This document shows, one piece after another, positions 30,743 to 44,000 of a stretch of DNA of 64,000 nucleotides (within the stretch, counting starts at the first letter, position 1; the number at the start of each line of letters is the position of its first letter). Made by a program: the position numbers and the translations under genes. Under the pieces are notes generated by a model. It searched no databases, was not told the origin of the DNA, and saw only the letters and a program-made list of their open reading frames with translations. The DNA is from Aplysia californica (lineage: Eukaryota > Mollusca > Gastropoda > Aplysiida > Aplysiidae), in assembly GCF_000002075.1 (NCBI RefSeq), contig NW_004797569.1, positions 469,243 through 533,242 on the forward strand, read 5' to 3'.

Positions 30743-32052
30743 ATGACGACTGTTGCCATGAAGCAGAGCACACTTGCCGGGCTTTTTAGTCCAAAGTGTG
30801 GTTTACAACCACAGACCAAGCCACCAAGTGATTCAGAAACTGCCCACAATGAGCATACTCAGGAGAAAACCCAAGACACTGAAAAGCAGTGTAGCAGTGA
30901 AAGTGAAAACACTAAACTAAAGAAAGATCAACCTAAATCTAAGAAGGTCAAGTCAAAACTCTCCCTGTCTTCTGAAGCTCCCAACAGCCAAAAGAAGAAA
31001 CAACAAAAGAGGAAAGAGGTCGCTGAATTTGAAGAGACTGGGGCCAACACTAATATTAGTAGAAAATCAAAACCCATTATTGAGAATTCAAAAGCTGTTA
31101 CGGAGAGTTCCACGCTTAAGGTTAAGGAAGAAGAGAGTGATGTTAAAGCAAGTGATGAGAAAGAAACACTGTCATATGAAGATTTTCTTGGAATGTTCAA
31201 ACCAGCAAATTTGGGAGAGCCTGTGAATACTGAAAACGAAGAGGTTCCGGAAAACATTAAAGATGAACCAGAGAGTTCAGTACCTGAGCCGGTTAAGGGT
31301 ATGGTGCAGTGTAGGACTATAACTTCTTTCTTCAAGAAAAGCTCTGTGAAAACGATTGATTCAAAATCAGAAGTAAAATCATCTGCTCAAACTGTCACTG
31401 TTGATGTTCACCGTGATGCCTTGTCAAAGATACAACAAAAACAGGATACCAGCTTGGCGACATCAATAAATAAGAAATGTGAAAAGACACTGAAGAAGAA
31501 TGAAAGCAAGGGTTCTCAACATGATGACAATGAAATAATTCTTCTTAGTTCGGAGATTATAGTCACAGATGATAAAGATGATATTGGACATGATATGAGT
31601 GCACAGAAAGTTGGAAATAAGCGAAAATGTGACAATACTGCAAGAACTGAAGGTAGTGAGATAAAGAAGGTGAAATTTGATGAAAGTGGCAAAAAAGGAA
31701 CTTCAAAAGAAGAAACTCAAGGAATGGTGGTGGATGTTGAAGCTCCTGTCACTGTCAATGACACAACGCAAGAAAATGCATCAGTGCCTTCAGCTTCAAG
31801 CACAAAAAATCCGTCTCTAACACGCACTCAATCAAAACTGAGCTTTGGAAAGTCTGGTTTGTCTGTGGTTAAGCCTGTTCTAAATGTGGAGGAAGATGAA
31901 TCGAAAGTTAATGAAAAATTGTCAGACAGGATAGAAGTGTCGGTTCAATCTCCGCCAAAAACTGTGGAAGAAACCATGGATGTTGGCGTAGGCACATCTG
32001 ATGCTGCACTTACTTCAACTGAGACGGAGAAGGGAAAAAAGAAAGGACCCAG
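30743..32052 (+). CDS. ATAD5: ATAD5 coding exon 1 (disordered N-terminal arm)
   Basis: Residues 1-436 and part of 437. Contains PIP-box-like QSTLAGLF (8-15) and RTITSFFKK (191-199), within Lys/Ser/Glu-rich disorder. Donor AG|GTAAGC. The frame is open upstream to 30590, but only from a GTG, so ATG 30743 is preferred. Confidence 0.9.
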
Positions 32053-35000
32053 GTAAGCATAAAAAAAGCATAAAATAAAATGAACCCCAACTCTTTCCTT
32101 CTCCCTGCTCTTTATATTTTAAAGTTAAATTGCTGACTCACCTCTTTTAAGTAGATTATTAACAGGGGAGGATTTTACGTAACGAGCGACCACTACTATG
32201 AAAAAAGAGTAGAATAAAGGGTTGGGGTAAGGGTAGGGGTAGAGTTAGGCTTTGGGTCAGGGTTATTTCTTCTCTGATAGTCTTTATTTTGTTTGTTGGT
32301 GTGGTTGTTCGTTATGGAAGTCTGTTCTGATTAATAATAAGGACTTAATAATAAGAAAGGACTGAATAAAGTCATTTTTAATTACTGTTGTTTCAGTATT
32401 GCATGATGAGAGGCAGGAGAGTTCTTAAAACTCTGTCCATGGCATATAAAAAAAACGTGGTTGCTTCCCATTGTATGCTTTGCTGTGTTGAGAAAAATAT
32501 GTGTACTGGTAATTGCTCTTTTAAGAAAGCAGTCAATGTTGGTTCAAAGTAAAGATTATTGACTGACATTATAAAGCTTTGCCCCCTTTTTTTTAGACAG
32601 ATAAGGCTAGGGAAAAATTTCCTTTTACCTAGAAAGCCTAAGTAGAAGTAGTATCCTCGTGTCAATGTGTGGGGAGTTGAGGGGATGGGGAGGTGGGGGG
32701 GGCAGGTGGGAAATATGACTTGTTATAAAAAAGTTCACTTGCAAATGTAAACAAGCCATTGTATGATTGTTATAAAATTTCTAATTCTTAATAATCTAAC
32801 CTTATTTTTTGCCAAAGCTTATTTTTAGTCAATTATATCTTTACTTCACAGTGGAACTCGGAACCTTAGAAGCAGAGACACAAATGTTCATGAAACGCAA
32901 AATACAGAGGATTCTCCAACTCAACCAACGACGTCCTTAAGGAGGAGCTCACGTACTACGCGGCCAATACAGTCCTTTAAAGAAGTGGAAGTTATGGAGG
33001 TGGATGTTGATGATGACGAGGATGAAAAGAAGATTAATGAAAAAAGGTGCAAGGAATTAAAGAGGCCACCCAAAAGTGAAATGAAAACAAAGTCACCCCT
33101 GCCTAGAGAACCTGAGAAGAAAGGTAAGAACAAAGCAAATTATCATTATTGTTTGACATATCTTGATGACAAATTAATGAATGTGTTCAAAAGTCCGACT
33201 TTAGTAGATATTATAGTGATGTGTTTAGTGAGCAACCCTAAAAAGCAAGGGCGTGTATAATAATATATTATATATCCAAACCCCCTCCTTATTTGCACAT
33301 TTTACAAACAAGCAGACAGAAAAAAACAAACTATACTATGGCACTCTGGCTGTCACTTTTATTATGTTCATCTTTTCTTTGAAAACCTCGAACACCGCAT
33401 CCGTGCCACTCAAATATTAGAAGAATACTTCTAGCAGTAGCAGAGCTGTACAATATACATTGATTTCTCTCCTTTGATGATATTGCTGTTTTTCATCTCA
33501 ATTTGTGGGTGGTTGGCGGGTGCTCTGGTGTGGTTTGCTTCTTCTTTCCTATCAAACATCTATCGTCCTCCTTATCTTTCCTTCTTCCTTTTTATGTTTG
33601 TAACTCTCTTGTAACATCTCTAATCTTTTGGCGCTCATATTATTATATATATGACCTTATAATGCAGTTGCAAGCGCCGTAAAACCTCTAGTACTAAAAC
33701 TAAAAAATCTCTCAATTTACATGCAAGTGATTACAACTTGAATCTTGAATGCTACAGTCAATAACTGATGCGGCCTATTTGTTACTCCTTTCTCTCATCT
33801 GTCTACCTTGTATTGTGTTATATTTCACCATTGGTCTGTGCTTGAGGTCTTTAAGTCTGGTAGTCTGTAAACTGTAGTGTTAGGACAATTGGATCTCAGC
33901 TTCTGGGTGGTTGGTGTGTGCTCTGGTCTGGTTTGCTTCTTCTTTCCTATCAAAAATGTATCATCCTTATCTCCCCTCCTTTTTTTGTGTGTTTCTCTCT
34001 TGTAACACTTCTAATCTTGGGCACTTATATGACCTTATTGTGTTGCTAGTGCCTTAAATTATAATACTTAGTATACTGAAATTGATCTCAGCTTCAGCTT
34101 CATCAGGTAATGTCACCCATGCCCCTGCCCCTTTACTCTTCTCCCCTCATCTCCATCCTACAAAATGTAGTAAGATTCTGTTATGTTTTTTAAATCTTTC
34201 ATAGTACCAGGAAAGCTTGCTCCTATCTTTACCAAAGTGAAGGCGGCGGAGGAGGAAGCACCAATTCCTGTGGAGGACCCCGAGAAGGCTCGGCTGAAAA
34301 GAGAATTTTTAATGAGTGGTGTACCTGAGGAGTTAAAACGTCTCATAGCTTCCAATACTTTGAGCAACGTGTCGGGTGATTATCCACCTTTCCCCAAGCA
34401 CAACCACACCCAGCAGCTTGACGGTCAAACTGTCCACAAGTCGCTGGTTCAGCTGAAGGTCAAGATACGTGGTTCGGATGGACAAGTCTCTCCCGGGGAT
34501 TATGTTGAAAGCAAAAACTGGAGCAGAATGGCATTCTCACGAGAGCTGGATTATCAGGATGCAGCTTTAGTACCTTTTAAGGTTTGTTGTTTGTTATTTT
34601 CTTAATTCTTTGGCAGCATTGTTGCTGTTTTTAAAAGTCATTTTGATGTTTATGTTTTGCGAGAGCGTGCTTTCGTCTGCAAGATTAGATCTGTGTTTGT
34701 TGATTGCTTACAAGCCTGTCAGTAAGGTAATACCAGCAAATGTGGTACTGTCGTGCACATTTTTTATGCCTGAATATGAATCCATAGTGGCTTGTGGCTA
34801 TCTCTCTGTACAGAAAAATTAGAGCCAGATGATTAACATGATATATACATATTAAGTCTTATAGGTAATCAAAAACGGCAAATTTTGCCAACTTTCCTGA
34901 CGGTCATGGTAAGCCATAAAAGATAAACATTTCGCATTTTCGTGACAAACCATGTATTTCAGTGAAGGGGTTTGATATTTTGGGGGCGTGGGGGGATATT

Positions 35001-38000
35001 GGGTGTAGGTGGGTATTATCTCAAAAAAAGATGCCTTTTATAATCGAATTTGTTTCAAAGTTGCGAGTCTATTTTGTCCAGGGCCTTTGGGGTGATAAAA
35101 TATCTGATGTTTAATAGGCTTGTGGTCAGCTCTTACTGAAATAGTATCATTTATCTTTAAAAGATTTTGTATTGCCATTTTTTGTGTGTAAAGTGGAAGG
35201 GAAGCTAATTATTTTTGGAAAATGTATACTTTATTTTTTACATGTTCCTTCATTAATTTCAGAACTTTTCTGCCCACCCGATCCTCCCGAAGGAATTTGT
35301 GAATGTAGTCCTTGCAGACTTTCAAAATTCGGATGGGAAATTCCCGTTCAAGGAAACATATCAGTATCTTCAGTCACAGCTGACTCTTGGGGGTATGTCA
35401 GGTGAGTAGTTTTTATTCTATCACCATTTTCATCTACTTTCTACTGATCTGTAGTTCTGCTTCGCCCCTGCAGTTGGCCGGGTCTATAGTTTTACTCTAT
35501 GGAGGAACAAAGAATAACACCTGCCGTTATACTGTGTGTCGCAAGAGGTGACTAAAGGTGCATGGGTCTGGTCTCCCGAAAAGTGCCAGTTTGCGGAGGG
35601 CCAATACTTGACCCTGTAAAAACTGAAAGTTACAGAAACACAAACAAACATGGAATGACATCAAGAGGCTAGCCCAAGATAGAGAAAGGTGGAAAGTGTT
35701 TGTTCTTGGCCTATACCCTGATGCAGGGTGAGAAAGGCAGTGGTGTTGATGTAGTTCTACTTCCCGACTTGTAGTTCTGTACTACCTTTCTGTATGGTCA
35801 CTTTTAAGCACAAGGAGGCTATCCTGAAAAATGCTGTTTTGAGAAAATCAAAGGTAACGTGTTTGCCCCTTGTTCAGTTTCTTTAAATGACAAGGAGAGT
35901 TTTTCTCTATATCCAAACAAATATACACTCTTATGAAACCAAACTTCTCCTATAGGTAGGGCAATCCCTACTTTTGGTGTAGATCAAGATTTCTGGAAAC
36001 TCCCGAAATCTGGGTTAGCCCACTTGTCCTTAAACGCAACGATAATATAATATCCTTTGTTTCACCCTGCAGGAATTCACTAGCTACTCTTTTTGAATCC
36101 TTATGCTTCCTCTCCTCCGCACCTGCAGGTACTAACTTATGGCGCTGGGCTGAAGGAAGAAAACCCACTACAGGGTCCCCACAGGGTCGGGAAATCGGGA
36201 AAAAGTCGGGAATTTTGAGATGGGTCGGGAGGTCGGGAAAAAGTCGGGAATTTTGTGATGGGTCGGTAAGTCGGGAAAGTATAGGGCCTGTGTAATGTGT
36301 AGCTATCTAGACTGTATGGTTGATGAATCCTAAAGAAGAAATGTAATTGAACCGCTGTGACGGAAGTGTATGTGTGACACCGAGGCTCGATCGGGAATAA
36401 TCAAGATCTGCTTTCGTTACCGCCCAGAAATTTTCCGTTAATAGTCTGATAGATAATACAACATTTGTAACATGCAGGTTATGAATTATGAACGCTGTGT
36501 CGCCTTGAAAATAAATCAATATTAAAAATTGCCCTCTGCTGTCGGTTGTGGAAAAAAGAAAAGAAAAAGAAGTTATACAAGCGTCTTGACAGGTTCGCCC
36601 TCGTGACCGGTCAATGAACCTGTGAGTACCGGCGGTCTGAGCGCTGTGAAGTATAGGACTCCTTTATAAGATACACTCGTGGAAGGGGATTTGGGGGGGG
36701 GGAGCTGAAGGCAACGCTAGAGGACAAAAACTGAACTTGGAAGCAAAATTTTAGCATTTTGATTACTACTTTAAAGCTCTCTGCAAAGCGCGCGTTGGTG
36801 CAGGCCTTGTGTGGAATCAGGGTCCGTCATGCCTTGTTATTGAACTAAAGTGTTCGTTTCATTGGATGGGGTGATTGTAATTTATATCTATATTTTATTA
36901 GCTTTCTGTTCAAGATTGGCAGATTTTCAGTGTCACTGCATCTTGCGCCCCCCCCCCAGTTCTTACATCTCTCACACTGAATTGGTGTACTTGAGCCATT
37001 CTAGTTATTACTCTACTTTGTGTTGCAGCAATGGTTTTCGTCTTCACGTTTATTATATGAATCAGGACACCCAGACTGGTTATTGACAGTCGATTTTCTA
37101 GTTCTAGGTCTTTTTTCAGGCTCAAAACAGGATTCATTTTTTTATATAGGGTCTATAGTTTGTTATGTTGGCTAATATGATGATGGGAAAATATAAATAA
37201 GTAAGAACAGATTGAAATACCAAAGTCTCTCAAGATCCCAGTGCCACACTGACATGTTGTTAACTGGATATAATGTACCTACATGTGTGTGTGTGTGTAT
37301 TCACAAACATATACATGTATTATATTAGATATAAATGGAGCACGCGCTTTCATTGTTAGGTAACATGTTCCTGGAAAATGGATGAGGCCCCTCCCTTGGA
37401 AAATTGAGAAGCTGGTTTGGCAGTCACCCAGTATTATAGTAATCTATTGTTTGAAGACTATACTACAAAATATACATTTGCATTCATTTAAAGACATTTT
37501 GACTTTTTATCTTTGATAGATTGGCTTTTTTGGGGATCATTCTTGACGCGCAGCGGCCTGATTTTTCCCTCGAATTGGGGTCTTGAAAAAAATTTGGGGG
37601 TCTTGAAAAAATTTTCCAGGATTTGGTGGGGACCCTGCCACTAGCTCTTTGGTCATTGATAACAAAGTCACCTGCTAAATAACTCCCTGCTTTCATTTAA
37701 AAAATGGCACAATTAATGAATGATATAATTGAAATGCCCTGTTCTTGAACATGTGTTGAGATAAGGGGAAAATGCGGTTATCACTGTTAGGCTTACTGTG
37801 TTCCTTGGAAGTTGCATATAATGTTTTTTTGACATGCTGACCTGAACTCTAAAGCTGTTGGCTGCACCACTCTGATAGGCGGTAGTGTGTTGCTGTTTGA
37901 ATGTGCTTTAAGTGTTTTTTACATTGAGTGTTTTGCATCCCACTGAAAAACAAGTTTCCTTTTTGGGATCAGTAATGTTGTCTCTTTTTTCTTTTCTGAC

Positions 38001-41000
38001 TTAATTTTTTTTTGTCTTTCTGTCTATAAAATGTGATTAATCAAAGCTCTATGGGGATTTCAGGAGCTGAGCTGAGCAAGAAATGTCCTGCTGAGACGCT
38101 GGAGGACTCTGTGATTGTGGTGGACGACGAAGGTCCTCAGGCGGAGACTTCCGAAGAACTCGCAAGGTCACAGCTCTATAAAAGTATGAGCAGCATTTTT
38201 TTGCTTTTTTTTTGTTCTGCATTTTATATTTATTTGTTTAATTTTTAAATCCTCTGAAAATCCATTTTACTTTGGCCTCCTCTAAGCACAGAGGGGATTA
38301 GAATTGGTTCTGCATATATGAATATACGGTTGTTGCTACAATTTCTTGTATGATGTTTTTTTTTAAGGGACTTTGCTTCTATACATCTGGTGTGGGAAAG
38401 TAAGTGAGGAGGGAAGCCGATTGCTGTGGACCCACTGAAGTGTTCAGGTTTTACATGCTTTTTCTCCGTAGTTTAGCTTATGATATTTTTGTATTGTAAT
38501 GCTAAATCTTTCAATCCGAAAATATAATGTTCTGTCATATTTCATGTATTGCAGTCAGACTTCTGTAGACTATTGATTGCAGAACTTTTGGGTTCGTGTA
38601 TTGAGGTTAGTCTATATCTGTAATCTCTGCTGCTATGATATATAAAACTTCCATGGTAATTTTCTGATACCTTGTACATTTTCAGATTGCCTGTGGTCTG
38701 ACCTGCACTTCCCTAATAATTCCAAACATCTGATCGGCAATGCCAAAGCGATTCAGCACATGAAGGAGTGGCTGGTGGAGTGGAAGCTGCTCATGGAGAA
38801 AGAAGCGTCTCGGGAGAAAAAGGGGAAGAAAAAAGGGAGGAGTCTAACCAAAGAAAAAAGTGAATCCAAAGGTCAGACTATTATTTGTTTGAATTCTCTT
38901 CTCTCTTCACTATGATTTTGGAGATTTGGTTGGGCTTCATCATTATGTTTTTAAAAGCTAGTATTTCTGTAAAGAATGGAGACTGATTCAGCATGAGTCA
39001 TTGTCTTTCTGTGACAGTAGACTATGTTGTATTGACAAGCATGTAGCTGGCAGCATATGGAAACAAGAAAACAAAAGCCAGCTTCACATTTTGTTCCTTT
39101 TCTTTTTTGTTCAAATCAAAATGATTGGAAAAAGGTTTTGTTAGTGTGAGTCTGAGAACGCATTTTTATGTGTATTGTTTACTTACATACTTTAAAAGAG
39201 GTCTGAAACATCTTTATGATGCTTTCTGGTGTTTCGGTTATTTATGGATGCTACTATAGTAACCTGGATACCCCCCTTCTTCACTTTTTTGAGTTTTCAG
39301 TGACTCATTCTCTTGTTTTTCTCTCTTTTCCTGTGTGGGATGTGTTTTTTACATATTTTTATGTTCAGAAAGGAACATTGATGGATATTTTTCTCCTCCT
39401 TGCACTTGCATCGTAACAGAGAGTGATTGGTCTGATGACAGCGACTTCATAGACAGCGACGAGGAGGAAGAAGATCTGTCTCTGTGTAACACCATCGTCA
39501 TCACTGGTCCTCACGGGGTGGGGAAAACGTCCTCTGTGTACGCCCTTGCTCAAGAAATGGGCTTTAAGGTTAGCTGATTTGTTGAATGATCTCTCACTCT
39601 GTAAAGAAATCCCCCACCCCCTCACAGGCAATGCTACTGACTGAAGTGTCTTTAGGCCATTCTCAAAGGGGGGATGTTAACATGTTCTTATGCACAGTAG
39701 AAAATTGTAAATGGGTTGATTTATCAATGTCATGCTCATACTGTGCTGGGGCAACATAGAGAGTACTGCTGCTTTTTCTTTTCTCATCCTTACTTTTGTC
39801 ATTTTCCTCTACATCTTTTGTATGTTTGTCACTCTCTTGTGAACTTCTTTTTCCATGGTGCCTTGATAGTCGAAGCAGACTTTGTGCTGTTGAGCCTAGA
39901 GAGGTGAGCAGAGTAAGTCTGATTCCCTGTGTGGACTTCTCTGTTGACATCCACCCCTTGGCGGTCATATGACCTTATGCAGTTGCAAGCGCTGTAAAAC
40001 CTTACTAAACAATAAAGAAACCTTTCACATGTTTTAAGGCTTGGTCCTGTTTATTACTAATGTGTGGTGGAGGAAAACTGGACTGGCTTTCAACAACAAA
40101 ACTGACGTATCAGCACTCTTTGTTAGAAACAACCATTCATATTCTGCTGTTCATTTAACAGAAAATATGTTGTGAAAGAGTGATAGCAATTTTTAAGAAT
40201 AAATAATGTACTTGAGCACACTTTTTAAGCAAATAAAATAATGCTTCCTAGTTGGGCAACTTGAAAAGCTGCTCTACTGTGAGGTTCTCCTGCCTAGAAC
40301 AAAACTCTTCAACTCTTTGATTTTTCCTCTCATTATAGATTTCCAATAAGCAGGTCTCATGTGTGATAACTGTTCTCGTGATTTTTTCGGGTACTCGGCA
40401 ATAGACAGTGAAAGATCTTGTCAGTTTCTTAGTGTTTGAGCGTGTGAAATCTGCATCTTGCTCTGTATGCTTCCCGGGAAGCGGAGAATGTTACTGAGTG
40501 TTCTAGGGTTTGCTGGGGTAATAATAGTTGTAAAGCGCATAGAGCTTGCTGGCTTGCTGTAGAGCGTGGAAATGAGCTATATAAATGCAATTGTTATTAT
40601 TTATTATTTTTTTAAAACATGCTTTTGTGTCTGCACTGAACAGGTGTTTGAAGTGAATGCGTCGTCGCTGCGAAGCGGGAAGCAACTCTTGTCTCAGCTG
40701 GAGGAGGCCACTCAGTCTCATCGCGTCTCTCGAAGCAAGATGGCGACGCTGCAGACACCCACGAGCATCTCACAGCTAGGTGAGACAGGCTTAAGGTCTC
40801 GACTGACCGCTCTGGTTTCATTTTGTTCTAGGTTTTGAATAAAAAGATCAAGGCGTACAAGGCGGTGATTATGTTTATTTTTATTGTATATTTGAAGAGA
40901 TGATAAAGCAGTAAGATGATTTGTGGAGATGCCATTCTGACAGAAGTGTCCTTCTTCCCTTTGAAAAAAAGGAGTGAAGAGGATGAAACTTTGGGAAAAA

Positions 41001-44000
41001 TTCATGAAAGTTTGCAAATGGTCTGTTATGCTAACTTTACCCAGGTCGGTGATCAATTGCGTTCAATGCTTTGTTGCAGGGAAACAAGAAGTTGAAAATT
41101 CAGAAGCAAAGTCTTCGAAGAAAGGGAAAAAGACACCCCAGTCTTCTTCCAAGCCAGCTGGGGTGAACAGTGCTTTTGCCAACTTTTTCCGACCTGTCCA
41201 GAAAGATAAGGCACAAGACACACCAAAGACCACCCGAGGGAGAGATGCAAAAGGGAAATCCGACAGGGTATCTTCACGCCAGGCAGAGGGAACTGCTGTT
41301 GAGACTGAGTCGGCAAAAAAGAATACGAAGAACAGCCGCCAGAAAGGTACAAGAATCACCTCTTTTTTTGGCATAAAGTACACATACAAAACTGCTGCCT
41401 AAACCCAGAGAGAATTTTGATAAAGTTTTTTTTCCTAGAGTTTATGGAAAAAAGTAGCTCCACTGGCAGTCCTACTTCTTTCGTTTCCTTCTCTTGTTTA
41501 TGCATGTTGTTCGCTTTAATGTGTTGATTTATTTAAACAAAAATATGATCTGTTAAATTTATGATGGTATTGTGTTTGTTACAGAGGAAATATAGCATTA
41601 GTGGCGAAGTGGTTAGGCTCTCAGACTCAAACCGTCATGTCGTGGCTTCGAATCCCGTCAGGGGCCTGACATGTCCTTGGAAAAGGCACTTTACACAAAT
41701 TTTCCTCATTTCATCCAAGTCGGAATGGGTACCCAGCTATAGACATTGAAAGATCTTGTCAGTTTGTTAGTGTTTGAGCGCTTTCTCAGCTGCTTGCACT
41801 GTATGCTTCCCAGGAAGCTGAGAGTTTATGAGTTTTCTATGGTCTGCTGGGGTAGTGAATAGTGTAAAGTGCATAGAGCCTGCTGTAGAGTGGGGTTGTG
41901 CCGTTTATTATTATTATTGTTATGATTATGCTTTGCAAGTAAACTTTTAAATATTGTTTTCAGCTAAAAGGTTGAAGAGAAATGAAGACGAGGATGTGGA
42001 AGTAGTTGAGATGCCCGAGGCTGAAAGTGCCACGGCATCGTCAGGCTCCCTCAACTTGACGTCATCCTCTCTTATTCTGTTCGATGAGGTACAGTCGCCA
42101 GTAGAACTAACTCATGGGGTGGTTGGCGGGTGATCTGGTGTGATTTGCTCCTTCTTTCCAATCAAACTTCTATCGTATTTATCTCCCCTCCTTCTTTATT
42201 GTGTTTGTTACTCTCTTGTAACACCTGTAATCTTCGGCACTTATATGACCTTAATGTGTTGCAAGTGTCGTAAAACACTTACTTAAACAAACAAACTCAT
42301 TACTTTATTCTCACAAGAGGCTTGAATCTAGTGTTTCATGATAAATCTGAATGTGACACATCCTCATGTCTTGTCTTTGCCACTGATTTTTTTTTCATTT
42401 TTGCTCCTTTTAGTCTGGGTTTCATGCATATTTATATTTTGTAATTCTGATCAAAGGCATTTAATAGGTTAAAGTAAAGACAAGTGGTTTTGTCTTCCCC
42501 AGAAAATTTTATATTAATCTCTATCGATCGCCTGACTCTTGTTTGAATTTTGTTTGATCTGTCAACTTCTGTTAAAGTCTTGTCTCTTTTTTTAAAATTT
42601 GAGATGCCGATTTTTACCCAGGTCTTATATCATGAATAGTTACAAACTGAAAAGGGTGAGGGTATCAATTTTGAACATTTGTTGACTCATAACTATTTCT
42701 GATCTACTGTTGGTTGATTGTTGTTGTTACATTTCACATTTAACAAAGATAACAATAAACCACCGATCGAACAAAAGGATACAGAAGTAGAAATAGGACT
42801 AAGAAAGTGGTGATGGATGGGACACACCTTAAGAAAGCCCAGCGGAAACATCACAAGACAGTCACTGCAGTGGAACCCACAAGAAGCACGAGGCAGGGGT
42901 AGGCCACGGGAAACATGGAGGAGATGCGTGGAAAGGGACATGAGAGAAATGAAGCTCGCTTGGAAGGATGGCTCAGGACAGAGATAAATGGAAGGAGCTT
43001 GTATGTGGCCTATACCCTGCCAGGGGTGAAAGGCATTGATGATGATGATGATGACCGATCGAAAAAATAATAAATGTGAAGTTATGAATCCACATGCTTT
43101 AAAAATTGACACCTTCACAAGTTCCAGTTTGTGACTATGCCCATTTTTCTCGTGGACTCCTCATAGACACTTAAACTGAGGACAGTTTTATGTTAAATGT
43201 ATGAATTTTTATTGAGGTCTGATATGTATACGTAGTATACTAGAGATTGAAGAACTACAAGAATTGTGTTATCTTCAGGTTGACATCATCTTTGAAGATG
43301 ACCGTGGGTTCCTGGCTACGGTTCAACATTTCATGACGTCTACCAAAATCCCTATCGTCCTGACGGCACGGGACGTCTCCTTCCACCATCAGCTCTCGGC
43401 CAGACACGAACACCTTGTTTTCAAGCGACCACCGCAGGTGAGGATGGTCGAAGAAAAGAATTATCACCCGGTGTTTTAAAAATTGCTTGTGTAAAGTAAA
43501 TCGCCTTTGTTTCTATTGGTAGGGTTCGCGTTGCCCATTCCCCCCCACCAATGACGTCAAGGTACATGTCTATTCATTATTCCCTGATCTGCCTTCTGTC
43601 CATTGTGGAATGACAAATTAATTGAATTATAGTAGCAATGGCAAAGGGAACCTGCTTGTAAACTTTGCTAGCAAAGGAAACATATATTGGTGAAGGAATC
43701 AAACAAGACAAAGTCTTGGTGAAAAAATAGGTGTTATGGGTTGTCGGCAACCTGTTCCAACAGGCTCTCAAATGCCATTCCTAACTCTCAAAAAGCATGA
43801 ATTTCCTAGAAGAATTTTGCTTACTTTTCAGCTTCAGCTGTTGACATTGTAAAAATGACAAATTCTTTGGTTAAAAACATCAAACTTGTTGCACCCGTAA
43901 ACACCGTTTCAAATATGATGGTCGGAAATAATCTGCTGAGGTATTACACTGAAAATGAAAATCAGTTTTGTTCCTTTGAAGTGTAAATAAATGGAAGAGG

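Noticed and set aside
41347-41402. TRITSFF motif as a further PIP box in ATAD5
   Set aside because: It lies beyond the donor AAAG|GTACAA and is followed by stop codons; it is intron read-through.
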